From NCBI RefSeq assembly GCF_025147485.1, contig NZ_CP102263.1, forward strand, positions 3,051,501 through 3,115,500: a stretch of DNA of 64,000 bases, given 5' to 3'. The DNA is from Bacteroides uniformis (lineage in GTDB: Bacteria; Bacteroidota; Bacteroidia; Bacteroidales; Bacteroidaceae). This document shows positions 15,951 to 25,355 of the stretch, one piece after another. The position numbers and the translations under genes were made by a program. The notes beneath the pieces are model-generated. The model had not been told where the DNA came from and made no database searches. It saw only the letters and a program-made list of their open reading frames with translations. Position 1 is the first letter of the stretch; every line of letters starts with the position of its first letter.

Positions 15951-17264
15951 ATGAAGAAAATAGTATATATCGTACATGCAATTGATACAGAAGGTCCTCT
16001 TTATGAATCAACAAAAGCAACTTTTGAACGATTGGAATCTACTTTTGGTATTAAATTAAATCCAACATATGATAATCTGCAGAAGCTAAGAAATGAAGAA
16101 ATCAAGCTTAATGGTATAGAGAATGAAGTGGCAAAATTTCTTGAACCAACCTTGCAAAATTATCATGATACATGGGATAAAATTGAATCTATGTTGTCAA
16201 AAATTATGTCTAAGGAGTTTAGATTTAAATATCCTGATTCATTCGGTGGAGGTTGGGTGTATAACTGGTTTTGTCTCGATCATGTTGGATATAAAGAAAA
16301 TCCTCGCCATAGAGATATTGGATACAACAATGTTCATGATAGGTATGTTGAATTCTTAGATAAATATGGTGAATTTAATGATGATATACAATGGCATTTT
16401 CATCCGATGTCTCATTATCAAGAAGCACATAGAGCTGGAAAGTCTTATGAACACTCACATGAATTCCATAAAATACTTTCACATCGTATTATTGACAGAA
16501 ATTTCTTTCCATCTTGTTTCAGAGCAGGTTGCGTAACAGAAAGACCGGATGCCAATTGGTTTCTTGAGCAATGGATTCCTTTTGATTGTTCAAATATGGC
16601 TGTCGAAAATGATAATAAGGAGAAGCATAAAGATCAAAGAAATGGACAGGCTGGTGATTGGAGAAGAGCGCCAAAAGATTGGAGTGTTTATCATCCAGAT
16701 ATTTATGATTATCAAATACCAGGATCATGTCATCGTGTTATAGGAAGATTTATGAATCTTGTATCACGTTATGGTAATATCACTTCTGATGAAATTGAGA
16801 AGGCTTTTAAGCGAGCAGATATTGGATTGCCAACTCTGTTAGGTATTTTTAATCATGATTTCCGTGATATGGGGTGGGAAATTGAATACTTTTGGGATTT
16901 GTTACTTCCTATTGTTGCAAAATATCCAGAGGTTCAGTTCAAGTACGAAAGAGCAAAGGATGCTTTTAATGCAGTACTCGGAAATGAACCTGAACCTTTT
17001 GAACTGGATGTTAATCTCGAAGGTAACGAATTGTCAGTTAAAACTGTAAAAGGAAAAGTTTTTGGACCGCAACCATATCTTGCTGTTAAGACAAAATCTG
17101 GACGATATATTCATGATGAATTTGATTTTGGTCTTGATGGTAAATCATGGTATTATGTTTTCAGTGAAAATATGATAAGATATGAAGATATTGATACTAT
17201 AGGAATAGCATCTAATGATCAGTATGGGCAGACCTACATTAAAACAATTAAAATAAATAGTTAG
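15951..17264 (+). CDS. Putative polysaccharide deacetylase-like (CE4-type) protein
   Basis: The protein has 437 residues and I recognise it only weakly. Features recalling NodB/CE4 deacetylases are an early acidic motif (HAIDTEGPLYES), WHFHPMSHYQ, CFRAGCVTERPDANWFLEQ and LLGIFNHDFRDM, that is, His and Asp residues spaced as for a metal site followed by an FRAG motif. The C-terminal 100 residues look like a beta-sandwich. It has no signal peptide or membrane segment, so it would act in the cytoplasm on a sugar nucleotide or lipid-linked sugar. It starts 1 bp after the nucleotidyltransferase stop and may belong to the same sugar pathway. Confidence 0.5.
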   Translation: MKKIVYIVHAIDTEGPLYESTKATFERLESTFGIKLNPTYDNLQKLRNEEIKLNGIENEVAKFLEPTLQNYHDTWDKIESMLSKIMSKEFRFKYPDSFGGGWVYNWFCLDHVGYKENPRHRDIGYNNVHDRYVEFLDKYGEFNDDIQWHFHPMSHYQEAHRAGKSYEHSHEFHKILSHRIIDRNFFPSCFRAGCVTERPDANWFLEQWIPFDCSNMAVENDNKEKHKDQRNGQAGDWRRAPKDWSVYHPDIYDYQIPGSCHRVIGRFMNLVSRYGNITSDEIEKAFKRADIGLPTLLGIFNHDFRDMGWEIEYFWDLLLPIVAKYPEVQFKYERAKDAFNAVLGNEPEPFELDVNLEGNELSVKTVKGKVFGPQPYLAVKTKSGRYIHDEFDFGLDGKSWYYVFSENMIRYEDIDTIGIASNDQYGQTYIKTIKINS

Positions 17265-17272
17265 AATTTTAT

Positions 17273-18712
17273 ATGGCAGGTGCATCATTCATGAGGGCTC
17301 TCATGAAACAGAGTAGCTGGTATTTTATATGTAATGCCTTAAATAATGGTCTTGCAATTATACTGCTCCCTTTTTTAAGTAGGTATTTATCCACAGAAGA
17401 ATATGGTATAGTACAGCTTTCTACTGGAATTGGCTTGTTTTTACCTATGTTGTTTTGCGGAGGAATTGATAAAGCTATTTATCGATTTTATCATGAATTT
17501 AACGATAAAAAGAAGTCTGAATTAGTATCCACAATCTTTTGGTTTGTTGTTACTTCTGGCTTTATTATACTAAGCCTTTTTGTATTATCTTCTGGTTTAT
17601 GTTTTGAAAGATTCCTTCATATACCCGCGTATCCTTATAGTTACTTGTTTGCATATCCATATCTGTTCCTTCAGATTGCGACAATAGGACTAAGTGTTTG
17701 CCAGCAGACATTTAATCTAAAAACAATGACTATAATAGAAGTTGTAGGTACAAGTATAAACTTGTTTTGCTCAATATTATTTGTCCTCTATGTATTTGAT
17801 GATGGAGCATTCGCCAGATTACTCGCTATTTCACTTAGCTATGTTTTTAAAGCAGCTGCATATATTTTGCTACTATTGAAATTCAGATTGCTAAAGTTGA
17901 GAATATCCTTTAGATTAATCAAAAGTTCGGTTAGTTATTCTTTACCACTTTTACCAAATAGTATTGCATTATGGCTTATTAGGACTTTTGATAGGGTTCT
18001 AGTATCATACTTTTGTGGTCCTGCGATATGTGGTGAGTATTCTGTTGGCGTTCAAATTTCATTTGTCGTTTATTTTATTCAAGACTCTGTAATGCAAGCA
18101 TTAGGCCCTTTGCAAATTCAATCTTTTATAGATGATAAAATTGCAGCCTTAAAAAGGTTATTTTCATTATCTCATATGCTATGGTTAATGATGGGCTTTA
18201 TGACTTTTTTATATTGCACTGTAGTTCCAGAACTAATGAATATATTTTTGGACCATAAATTTGTACCTAATTACCTGACGGTGATTTTTTTAACATGTGT
18301 ATATATATTCCAAGCACAGTATAGGCTTTTTTCAGATGTACTCAGTTTTCATAAAGTGACAAAATGGTTTATGTATGCTGCGGTTGTACAAGCTGCAATC
18401 GGTCTTCTCTTGAATTTTATATTAATCCCTAGTATTGGTTATGTGGCAGCTGGTATATCGAATTGTGTATCAGTGATTACTTACACTCTAATTATTATAT
18501 TTGCTTCAAAACGTTACGAAGAAATTGATGTGAATTGGAAATTCTATTTATCACATCTTTCTTTTTGGGTTATTTCTTTTGGTGTTTCGTATTTTTTTAT
18601 AGATAATATTTTGATCAAGTATAGTTATCTATCGATATTTATAATAATTTATTTAAGGTCTTTGTATAATGAAATCAAAAACAGACATATTGTCATTCAC
18701 TTATTCAAGTAG
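17273..18712 (+). CDS. wzx: Capsule repeat-unit flippase (Wzx-like)
   Basis: A 479-residue, very hydrophobic protein with about 12-14 membrane helices. It has the polysaccharide-flippase start (WYFICNALNNGLAIILLPFL then STEEYGIVQLST), as in the MATE/MOP superfamily. It should move the undecaprenyl-linked repeat unit across the inner membrane. Its last 44 bp overlap the next gene in another frame. Confidence 0.88.
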   Translation: MAGASFMRALMKQSSWYFICNALNNGLAIILLPFLSRYLSTEEYGIVQLSTGIGLFLPMLFCGGIDKAIYRFYHEFNDKKKSELVSTIFWFVVTSGFIILSLFVLSSGLCFERFLHIPAYPYSYLFAYPYLFLQIATIGLSVCQQTFNLKTMTIIEVVGTSINLFCSILFVLYVFDDGAFARLLAISLSYVFKAAAYILLLLKFRLLKLRISFRLIKSSVSYSLPLLPNSIALWLIRTFDRVLVSYFCGPAICGEYSVGVQISFVVYFIQDSVMQALGPLQIQSFIDDKIAALKRLFSLSHMLWLMMGFMTFLYCTVVPELMNIFLDHKFVPNYLTVIFLTCVYIFQAQYRLFSDVLSFHKVTKWFMYAAVVQAAIGLLLNFILIPSIGYVAAGISNCVSVITYTLIIIFASKRYEEIDVNWKFYLSHLSFWVISFGVSYFFIDNILIKYSYLSIFIIIYLRSLYNEIKNRHIVIHLFK

Positions 18713-19922
18713 AGGACGAGACGTTGATATTGTAGAGCCTGTTTTATCTAAGCTCGAGAAAGATTTAGATATAACTATTACAAGAAAATGGCTTTATGAT
18801 AATTTCGTATTCGATATCTTGAAATATAGACCCAAATTAGTAATTGATGCAAATGCAATAGGATGTAGAAATCATCTTTGGGCATGCCGATTTGCTTCTA
18901 TGATGGGGTGCAAAGTTGTTACTTTCGTGTCCGAAGGAGATTATAGATATATTGATGGTTCAATTACTACGATGCTGTTTGGATGGAATACTAAAGAGAG
19001 GCTTTATGAAGATCTACATTTAGAATGGTCTCAAAGAAACATTGAATATTTCAAAACAAGTAAAGGCTATGATAACAATAAGATAAAGTTATCTGGTGCA
19101 ACAGGTTTTGATAAATATTCGTTGTTATCTTTTATGGATCGTCAATCTTTACTTTCAAAATATAAAAAGGATAAATTCACCAAAGTGGTCACCTTGGCAG
19201 GTTATACTTTTGATTTTATGTTTAATGAAAATCACAGTACAGGACCTATTTACTTCGGTAAGGAGTTGGAAGGTATTAAAGCCTCGTTGTTTGCTCTTCA
19301 AGATGGCTATCTAGAGCTTGTTAAAAATAATCCAGACATTTTGTTCATTGCCAAAAAACATCCTTTAACTGAAAATAAAAATTATGATGAGTTCTCCAAA
19401 ATCGAAAAATTCAAGAATGTTTTGATTTTACAAACTGAAGAAAACGTATTCGACGTAATTAATGTTTGCGATATTTTAATAGCTTTTGAAAGCACAACAG
19501 CTTTAGAAGCATGGCTCTTGAAGAAACATACTCTATTATATAATCCAATTATTCAAAAGTTTAATAGGTCATCAATTTCTGAAGGCAGTCCTATTATTGA
19601 GAACATTGAAAATCTTCAAAAAGCTATTGATGAATATTATAGTACAGGAGGTATAAAGCTATTTGCAGATAAAGAGAATGATAGATTGAAGATAATAAAG
19701 GATGTTATCGGTTTTGCAGATGGCAAAAATTATCAAAGAGCAGCAGCTTATATTGAGGATTTATATTTGAATAAACAGAAGAATAAGATTGAGTTTTCTT
19801 TTTTTCTTTTTTATTCATATGATAATTTTGGGTACAAGAAACTATTTAAGAGATTTAATTGTAAATACGAAAATTTTCAGAAGATTTGCAAGAGTAAATC
19901 ATTTCTATCTACGTACTCTTAA
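18669..19922 (+). CDS. Glycosyltransferase-like surface carbohydrate protein, C-terminus possibly frameshifted
   Basis: The protein has 417 residues as read. It has a Rossmann-like body with KLVIDANAIGCRNHLWACRF, VVTLAGYTFDFMF, ILFIAKKHPLTENKNYDEF and DILIAFESTTALEAWLLKKH, the last typical of GT-B surface-carbohydrate and CDP-glycerol-type transferases. It resembles glycosyltransferases of nonulosonic acid loci, but I cannot name the family with certainty. After a T-rich stretch near 19796-19812 a different frame stays open to 20001 (NYLRDLIVNTKIFRRFARVN...) and ends 9 bp before the next start, so the true C-terminus may lie there. Confidence 0.6.
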   Translation: MKSKTDILSFTYSSRGRDVDIVEPVLSKLEKDLDITITRKWLYDNFVFDILKYRPKLVIDANAIGCRNHLWACRFASMMGCKVVTFVSEGDYRYIDGSITTMLFGWNTKERLYEDLHLEWSQRNIEYFKTSKGYDNNKIKLSGATGFDKYSLLSFMDRQSLLSKYKKDKFTKVVTLAGYTFDFMFNENHSTGPIYFGKELEGIKASLFALQDGYLELVKNNPDILFIAKKHPLTENKNYDEFSKIEKFKNVLILQTEENVFDVINVCDILIAFESTTALEAWLLKKHTLLYNPIIQKFNRSSISEGSPIIENIENLQKAIDEYYSTGGIKLFADKENDRLKIIKDVIGFADGKNYQRAAAYIEDLYLNKQKNKIEFSFFLFYSYDNFGYKKLFKRFNCKYENFQKICKSKSFLSTYS

Positions 19923-20010
19923 TGATTATACAGATATAGAACGAATCAAATATAAGGGAATATATAGTAAAGCTATAGATAAATTTGAAGGAATAAATTA
20001 ATTTCTTGTA

Positions 20011-20726
20011 ATGAGTAAGTTTTTAGTATCCATTATAAATTATTTTTTTCTGCTTTTGTTTAGGAGGGAGTTGCATGTGATTTTCCATGCTTTTCTAGTC
20101 CGTTTTTTGTTATAAAAAAAACAAAAAATCTGCATAAGGTAATTTTAGCAAGTTCTTTTATTGGACGAGATGTAACATTATCAGATGGATGTTGTTTTCA
20201 TGACAAAGCAATTTTATTCGGAAAGATAAGTGTCGGGCGGTATACATCAATTAATGGCCCTGGTACTCGTATATTTGGTGCTAAATATGGTGTTAATATA
20301 GGATCTTTCTGCTCTATTGCCTCAAATGTAATTATTCAAGAGCATAATCACAACATGAAAACAGTTAGTACTTGTGATGTAGTAGGTCATGTACTTGGAA
20401 TTAAAAACGATAATATAGCGGTATCAAAGGGTGAAATAGTAATTGAGGATGATGTTTGGATAGGATCTAATTCTGTTATCTTATCAGGGGTAAAAATTGG
20501 CCGAGGTGCTGTTATTGGTGCAGGTTCTATTGTTACAAAAAATGTCCCTAAATACGCAATTGTTGCAGGAAATCCTGCAAAGGTAATTAAGATGAGATTT
20601 AATGACGAAGAAATATCAAAATTAGAAAAGCTTAAATGGTGGGAGTGGAGTTATGATAGAATCAAAGAAAATGCTGATTTTCTAAAAGACAATTTTATTA
20701 TTAACAAATGTGAATATCCAGACTAA
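20011..20726 (+). pseudogene. Hexapeptide acetyltransferase with frameshift
   Basis: ATG 20011 opens [20 protein letters not shown] and soon stops. From about 20078 the +1 frame reads [20 protein letters not shown] and runs to 20726 through clear hexapeptide repeats ([56 protein letters not shown]). These features define a xenobiotic/CatB-type acetyltransferase. A single missing base after GAGTTGCATGT would restore one protein of about 238 residues. No ATG exists in the long frame until 20355, which would cut off half of the beta-helix. Confidence 0.75.
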
Positions 20727-20737
20727 ATCATATAAAT

Positions 20738-21867
20738 ATGAAATTAGCAAGATATGCAAAATATATATTTATAGTACTGATAATTTTAGCATTCTCACTT
20801 TCTAGTGTTGGTAATACATATTATCCACTATTGAATAAAATTCTTCAACTAATTGCTATTATATGGATTGTTCTTTCGTATTTTTTTAATTTTCGTTATT
20901 TTTCTTTCCATACTAAAAGAATATCAGTTATTTTATTTTTTTTATTGTTTGTATATTCACTATTCTATATCACTAGACTTGATGATTTATATACTTTAAT
21001 AGTTACTTTTATAGTTCCAATATTTCTAGGCATGTACCTTAAAAGTAGGCAAGACAATTCTCAGATTATTTATTGGACTTTTATTTCAATAATTATTTTA
21101 AATTTTCTTGCTCTGGCAAATGAATTGATTACTGGTCAGGTTTTAGTTAATATATCAGAAGGATATGAAATTTATATTGGTGGACCTATTTATCATTTTG
21201 GTTTGTTCTCGGATCCTAAAAGCGGTGGAGTTTGTATAGCATTGATGACAATATGTTTGCCCCCAAAATATAAGTATGTATATTTTATCGCTTTTATTGA
21301 AACTATCTTAAGTGGTTGTAGAACATCTACAGTATTATTGATTTTACCTATCTTGTATTTCGTAAAAGAGAGTTCGAGACTGTCGAAGTTCGTTGTTATA
21401 GGATTTATCGTCTTTAGTTTCTTTGAAATTATATCTTATCTAAATTTAGATAGTAGAGTCCTTGAGAGACTTCTTAATGTTTTTAGCTTTGCTGATGCCG
21501 GAAATGAGGATAGAACTTTCTACATGCAAAAGCATTTCAATATATGGGTTAATCATTACAATCTCTTTCAGTATATTTTGGGAGATTATAACTATAGTAG
21601 AAAAATTGTTGGTAATGGAGCCGAATCAGCTATATTAAGTCTTTTGTTAGATTGTGGGCTAATAGTTTTACTTTTATATATGGAAGTATTATTTAAAAAA
21701 ATAAAAAAACTTGTGATTTGATTGATAAGGCTAATTATTTTGTTTTATTTGTTCTAATGTTTGTCTCGGGTCTCGGTGTAGGTATCAATTCAGGATATAT
21801 ATTTTGGTATCTTATTTCCGATGGTATGAGTGCAAAAGGAAATAATAAAATCGGTATAGGTGTTTAG
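20738..21867 (+). pseudogene. wzy: O-antigen/capsule polymerase (Wzy-like), frameshifted and IS-interrupted
   Basis: The main frame gives 327 residues of a polytopic membrane protein with the Wzy_C/O-antigen ligase look: many helices, a large loop with GGPIYHFGLFSDPKSGG and LSGCRTSTVLLILPIL. It stops at 21721 after an A7 run (21703-21709). With one more A the reading continues as CDLIDKANYFVLFVLMFVSG and GVGINSGYIFWYLISDGMSA. An IS1595-family element then sits a few codons before the original end; the sequence after the element restores a natural stop. The polymerase joins repeat units in the periplasm, and its loss would prevent polymer formation. Confidence 0.8.
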
Positions 21868-22823
21868 GGCGCATTTACAAAACTCCCTATTTAAGGCGTT
21901 TCGGCTATTATTTACCATTCTACGGAGGAGCACATCGAAGATTGTGCCCATTTGACTCCTTCTGTTGAACCTAAAATTCTCATCGAGATAACCTTGAAGA
22001 CGTTTCTTCGAACAATGGTGGTGTATTTCACAAAGCCATCCTTTGATATTCATGATATGAATATGCATCTGCGGAAATCCTTTACCGTCATTAGATGAAC
22101 GTTGCAACAAACGAGATAGTCATTTTTTATGGTTTGTATCCATTCCATTCATTGGTAATAACAGTAGTATCCTTGTTAATGTAGGTTTCAAAGGACGGTT
22201 TGAAAGACTTAGAGGAAACATCGTCTATAACTTGAGCATAGGCTTTGCCAAACTCTACTCCTTGCATTTCTAAGGCAACAACAATGAGTTTCTTTTTTCC
22301 TGCTTTTTGTCCAACGACACCTTCTTCCTCTTCACCAACATAGAATTCTCGATATGTACTTCTTCTGTAAATAGATGTGTTTTTAGAGCTTTGCATTGCT
22401 TGTTGTATTTTCCATTTAAATTCCCAACAAGTTTTCTGACGCAAACCATATTCTTCAGACAACTCCAATGAAGACATGCCTTTTTTCTTTGTACTAATCT
22501 TGAATGCTATGTGGAATGTCTGTTCAATGGAAAATTTGCACTTGTCAAACATTGTTCTAGCTGTTGGACTTTCATCGTACTTACATCTGGTACAATGACG
22601 AGAATAAGAAAGGCGGCCTTTACAGTAATGAATGTTTTCACACTTCTTGCATACATAGTCGTCTTTCCATTTGATTTCAGATAGATACTCATAGTATGGT
22701 TCTTCTGAATTGAAGCGATGGTAAAAATCAATAGACTTCACGCCTTTAAATATATTTCCTCTTCCCATATACGGTAAAGGCACGGAATTATTTTAATCGG
22801 TGTGCCCTAAACGCCTATACCGA
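21851..22823. mobile_element. IS1595-family insertion sequence (973 bp)
   Basis: Ends carry 23-bp inverted repeats starting TCGGTATAGG with GTTTAGGGC inside, two mismatches between ends. The 8-bp target duplication TAATAAAA lies at 21843-21850 and 22824-22831, the size usual for IS1595. The transposase is on the minus strand and is broken. The element lies between the polymerase body and wecB, so it may also disturb transcription of the downstream genes. Confidence 0.92.
21891..22783 (-). pseudogene. IS1595-family (ISXO2-like) transposase, frameshifted
   Basis: The first 218 residues carry the N-terminal zinc-ribbon (CKKCENIHYCKGRLSYSRHC, TRCKYDESPTARTMFD) and part of the DDE domain (VGQKAGKKKLIVVALEM, then VITNEWNGYKP) before a stop at 22127-22129. 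The rest (LQRSSNDGKGFPQMHIHIMN, YLDENFRFNRRSQMG) is in another frame from about 22110. The C-terminal end near 21891 is uncertain. The catalytic domain is split, so the element cannot move by itself. Confidence 0.88.
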
Positions 22824-22847
22824 TAATAAAAATATTTTAATATAATT

Positions 22848-24020
22848 ATGAAGACAGTCATGTTAGTTTTTGGCACTCGTCCAGAGGCCATTAAGATGTG
22901 CCCGCTGGTGAAAGAGTTCCAGAAGCACCCAGATGAGTTTAAAACTATAGTATGTGTTACAGGTCAGCATCGCGCAATGCTTGATCAGGTGCTTAACATT
23001 TTTGATGTGAAACCTGATTATGACCTCAATATTATGAAACAAGGTCAGGACTTAACAGATATTACTGCTCGTGTCCTCATAGGTCTTCGTGACCTGTTCA
23101 AGGAGTATCGTCCTGATGTAGTACTTGTTCATGGTGACACAACCACATCTACTGCGGGCGCTCTTGCTGCATTCTATGCACAGATTCCTGTAGGTCATGT
23201 AGAGGCAGGCCTTCGCACTCATAACCTTTATTCGCCATGGCCAGAGGAGATGAACCGCCAGGTTATAGGTCGTATTGCTAATTATGACTTTGCACCAACT
23301 CCTCTTTCTGAAAAGAATCTCAAGGAAGAAAATGTTCATGGTGAAATTTTCGTAACAGGTAACACTGTTATAGATGCTCTCCACATGGTTGTAGAGAAAC
23401 TCAAGACAGATGGTTCTCTTCGTGCTGAACAAGATAAGGTTTTGTTTGAAGCTGGCTATGACGTTACTCGTCTTGCTGATGGCAAGAAACTTGTTTTGAT
23501 TACAGGGCATAGACGTGAGAATTTTGGCGATGGCTTCATCCGTATGGTTTCTGCTATGAAGGATATCTCTGAGAAATATCCAGAGGTTGATTTTGTCTAT
23601 CCAATGCACTTGAATCCAAACGTACGTAAACCAATTCATGAAGTTTTTGGAGAGGATCTTACTCGTCCAAATTTCTTCTTCATCGAGCCTTTGCAGTATC
23701 TTGAGTTTGTACACTTGATGAACAAGGCTAATATAGTTCTTACTGACTCAGGTGGTATACAGGAAGAGGCTCCTAGTTTAGGCAAGCCTGTACTCGTTAT
23801 GCGTGATACCACAGAGCGTCCTGAAGCACTTGCTAGCGGTACCGTTTATCTTGTTGGTACTGATTATGATAAAATTGTCAGTAAAATTAGCACCTTGCTC
23901 GATGATGCATCTGCATATGAGAAGATGAGCAAAGCAGTCAATCCTTATGGTGATGGCAAGGCATGCTCACGCATTATTGCTGCTCTTAATGGTGAGAATC
24001 CTGCGCCTTACGGCAAATAA
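22848..24020 (+). CDS. wecB: UDP-GlcNAc 2-epimerase, non-hydrolysing (WecB)
   Basis: The protein has 390 residues. All active-site motifs of the non-hydrolysing family are present: FGTRPEAIKMCPL, HGDTTTSTAGALAAF, GHVEAGLRT, PEEMNRQVIG, ITGHRRENFG and TDSGGIQEEAPSLGKP. It makes UDP-ManNAc, which the next gene oxidises. It is the first gene after the IS element. Codon use is less AT-rich than its neighbours, so it may have a separate origin. Confidence 0.95.
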   Translation: MKTVMLVFGTRPEAIKMCPLVKEFQKHPDEFKTIVCVTGQHRAMLDQVLNIFDVKPDYDLNIMKQGQDLTDITARVLIGLRDLFKEYRPDVVLVHGDTTTSTAGALAAFYAQIPVGHVEAGLRTHNLYSPWPEEMNRQVIGRIANYDFAPTPLSEKNLKEENVHGEIFVTGNTVIDALHMVVEKLKTDGSLRAEQDKVLFEAGYDVTRLADGKKLVLITGHRRENFGDGFIRMVSAMKDISEKYPEVDFVYPMHLNPNVRKPIHEVFGEDLTRPNFFFIEPLQYLEFVHLMNKANIVLTDSGGIQEEAPSLGKPVLVMRDTTERPEALASGTVYLVGTDYDKIVSKISTLLDDASAYEKMSKAVNPYGDGKACSRIIAALNGENPAPYGK

Positions 24021-24051
24021 GTAAAAATAGAAATTTCAAAATATTAAAATC

Positions 24052-25275
24052 ATGATTAATGTAGTTGGATTGGGTTATATCGGCCTTCCTACCGCCCTCA
24101 TGATGGCGTCTCATGGCGTTGAGGTAATCGGTACAGATTACAACAAGGAATTGGTTGACACTCTCAACCAGGGTAAGACAACTTTCAAGGAAGATGGTCT
24201 TGATGAACTTTTCAATGCTGCGGTAAAGGCAGGTATTAAGTTCACCACTGAGTATCAGAAGACAGATATATACATTGTATCTGTACCGACTCCTTATGAC
24301 AAGTTCTCTAAGAAAGTTGATGCTTGTTATGTAGTGGGTGCAGTTAAAGAAGTAATGAAGGTTTGTCCTAAAGGTACAACTGTCGTTATCGAGTCTACTG
24401 TTTCTCCTGGTACTATCGACAAATTCGTTCGCCCTGTAATTGAGGAGAATGGTTTTAAGATTGGTGAGGACATTAACCTTGTTCATGCTCCTGAACGTAT
24501 CATCCCTGGTAATATGGTTTATGAGTTGGTCCACAACAATCGTACTGTTGGTGCTGATGATAAGGCTATTGGTGAGAAGGTAAAGAGCTACTATGCTTCA
24601 TTCTGTCAGGGTGACATCGTTGTTACTGACATCCGTACAGCAGAGATGACTAAGGTTGTAGAGAACACATTCCGTGCTGTTAACATCGCTTTTGCTAACG
24701 AGCTTTCTCGTATTTGCCGTCACGACAACATGGATGTTTACGAGATCATCAAGATCTGTAACATGCACCCACGTGTGAATATCCTCCAGCCAGGACCAGG
24801 TGTAGGTGGCCACTGTATCTCTGTTGACCCTTGGTTTCTTGTAGGTGACTACCCTCAGCTTGCAAAGGTTATTGATGAGTCAATGAAGACAAACGATTCT
24901 CAACCAACATTCGTACTCGAGCGTATCTATGAGATCATGAAGGAGAATAATATCACAGACAATCGTCGCGTTGGTCTTTATGGCTTAACATACAAGGAGA
25001 ATGTAGATGACTTCCGTGAGTCCCCAACACTCCAGATGCTTGATATCCAGCAGCGCCATTTGGCGCGTCCTTTGAAGTGCTATGATCCATTTCTCGAGAA
25101 TCATAAGATTGCAGAGAATCAGTTCTCTGACTTTGATGAGTTCTTGAAGAATCTTGATATGGTTGTTGTTATGGTTAAACACGATCATATTAAGCAGAAT
25201 TGGGATAAACTCAAAGGTAAGGTAGTATTGGATTGTTTCAATATTTGCCCACTCGAGGGTGTTTATCACATTTAA
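24052..25275 (+). CDS. wecC: UDP-N-acetyl-D-mannosamine dehydrogenase (WecC)
   Basis: The protein has 407 residues. It has the NAD-binding start VVGLGYIGLPTALMM, the active-site cysteine region GPGVGGHCISVDPWFLV and the C-terminal UDP-sugar domain (GLYGLTYKENVDDFRESP). Following wecB by 31 bp, it should convert UDP-ManNAc to UDP-ManNAcA, so the capsule probably contains N-acetylmannosaminuronic acid. A UDP-glucose dehydrogenase is the alternative, but the wecB pairing argues against it. Confidence 0.92.
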   Translation: MINVVGLGYIGLPTALMMASHGVEVIGTDYNKELVDTLNQGKTTFKEDGLDELFNAAVKAGIKFTTEYQKTDIYIVSVPTPYDKFSKKVDACYVVGAVKEVMKVCPKGTTVVIESTVSPGTIDKFVRPVIEENGFKIGEDINLVHAPERIIPGNMVYELVHNNRTVGADDKAIGEKVKSYYASFCQGDIVVTDIRTAEMTKVVENTFRAVNIAFANELSRICRHDNMDVYEIIKICNMHPRVNILQPGPGVGGHCISVDPWFLVGDYPQLAKVIDESMKTNDSQPTFVLERIYEIMKENNITDNRRVGLYGLTYKENVDDFRESPTLQMLDIQQRHLARPLKCYDPFLENHKIAENQFSDFDEFLKNLDMVVVMVKHDHIKQNWDKLKGKVVLDCFNICPLEGVYHI

Positions 25276-25355
25276 TAATAAGGTTATCCGTCAACATAGG
25301 TGGGTCTTATGCTTATAGTTCGATATTGTCTGACGGAACAATTAAAAAAATTAAT

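Noticed and set aside
25233..25355. Upstream extension of the glycosyltransferase at 25356 by 41 codons
   Set aside because: It overlaps wecC, and the ATG at 25356 opens directly into a conserved GT-B start.
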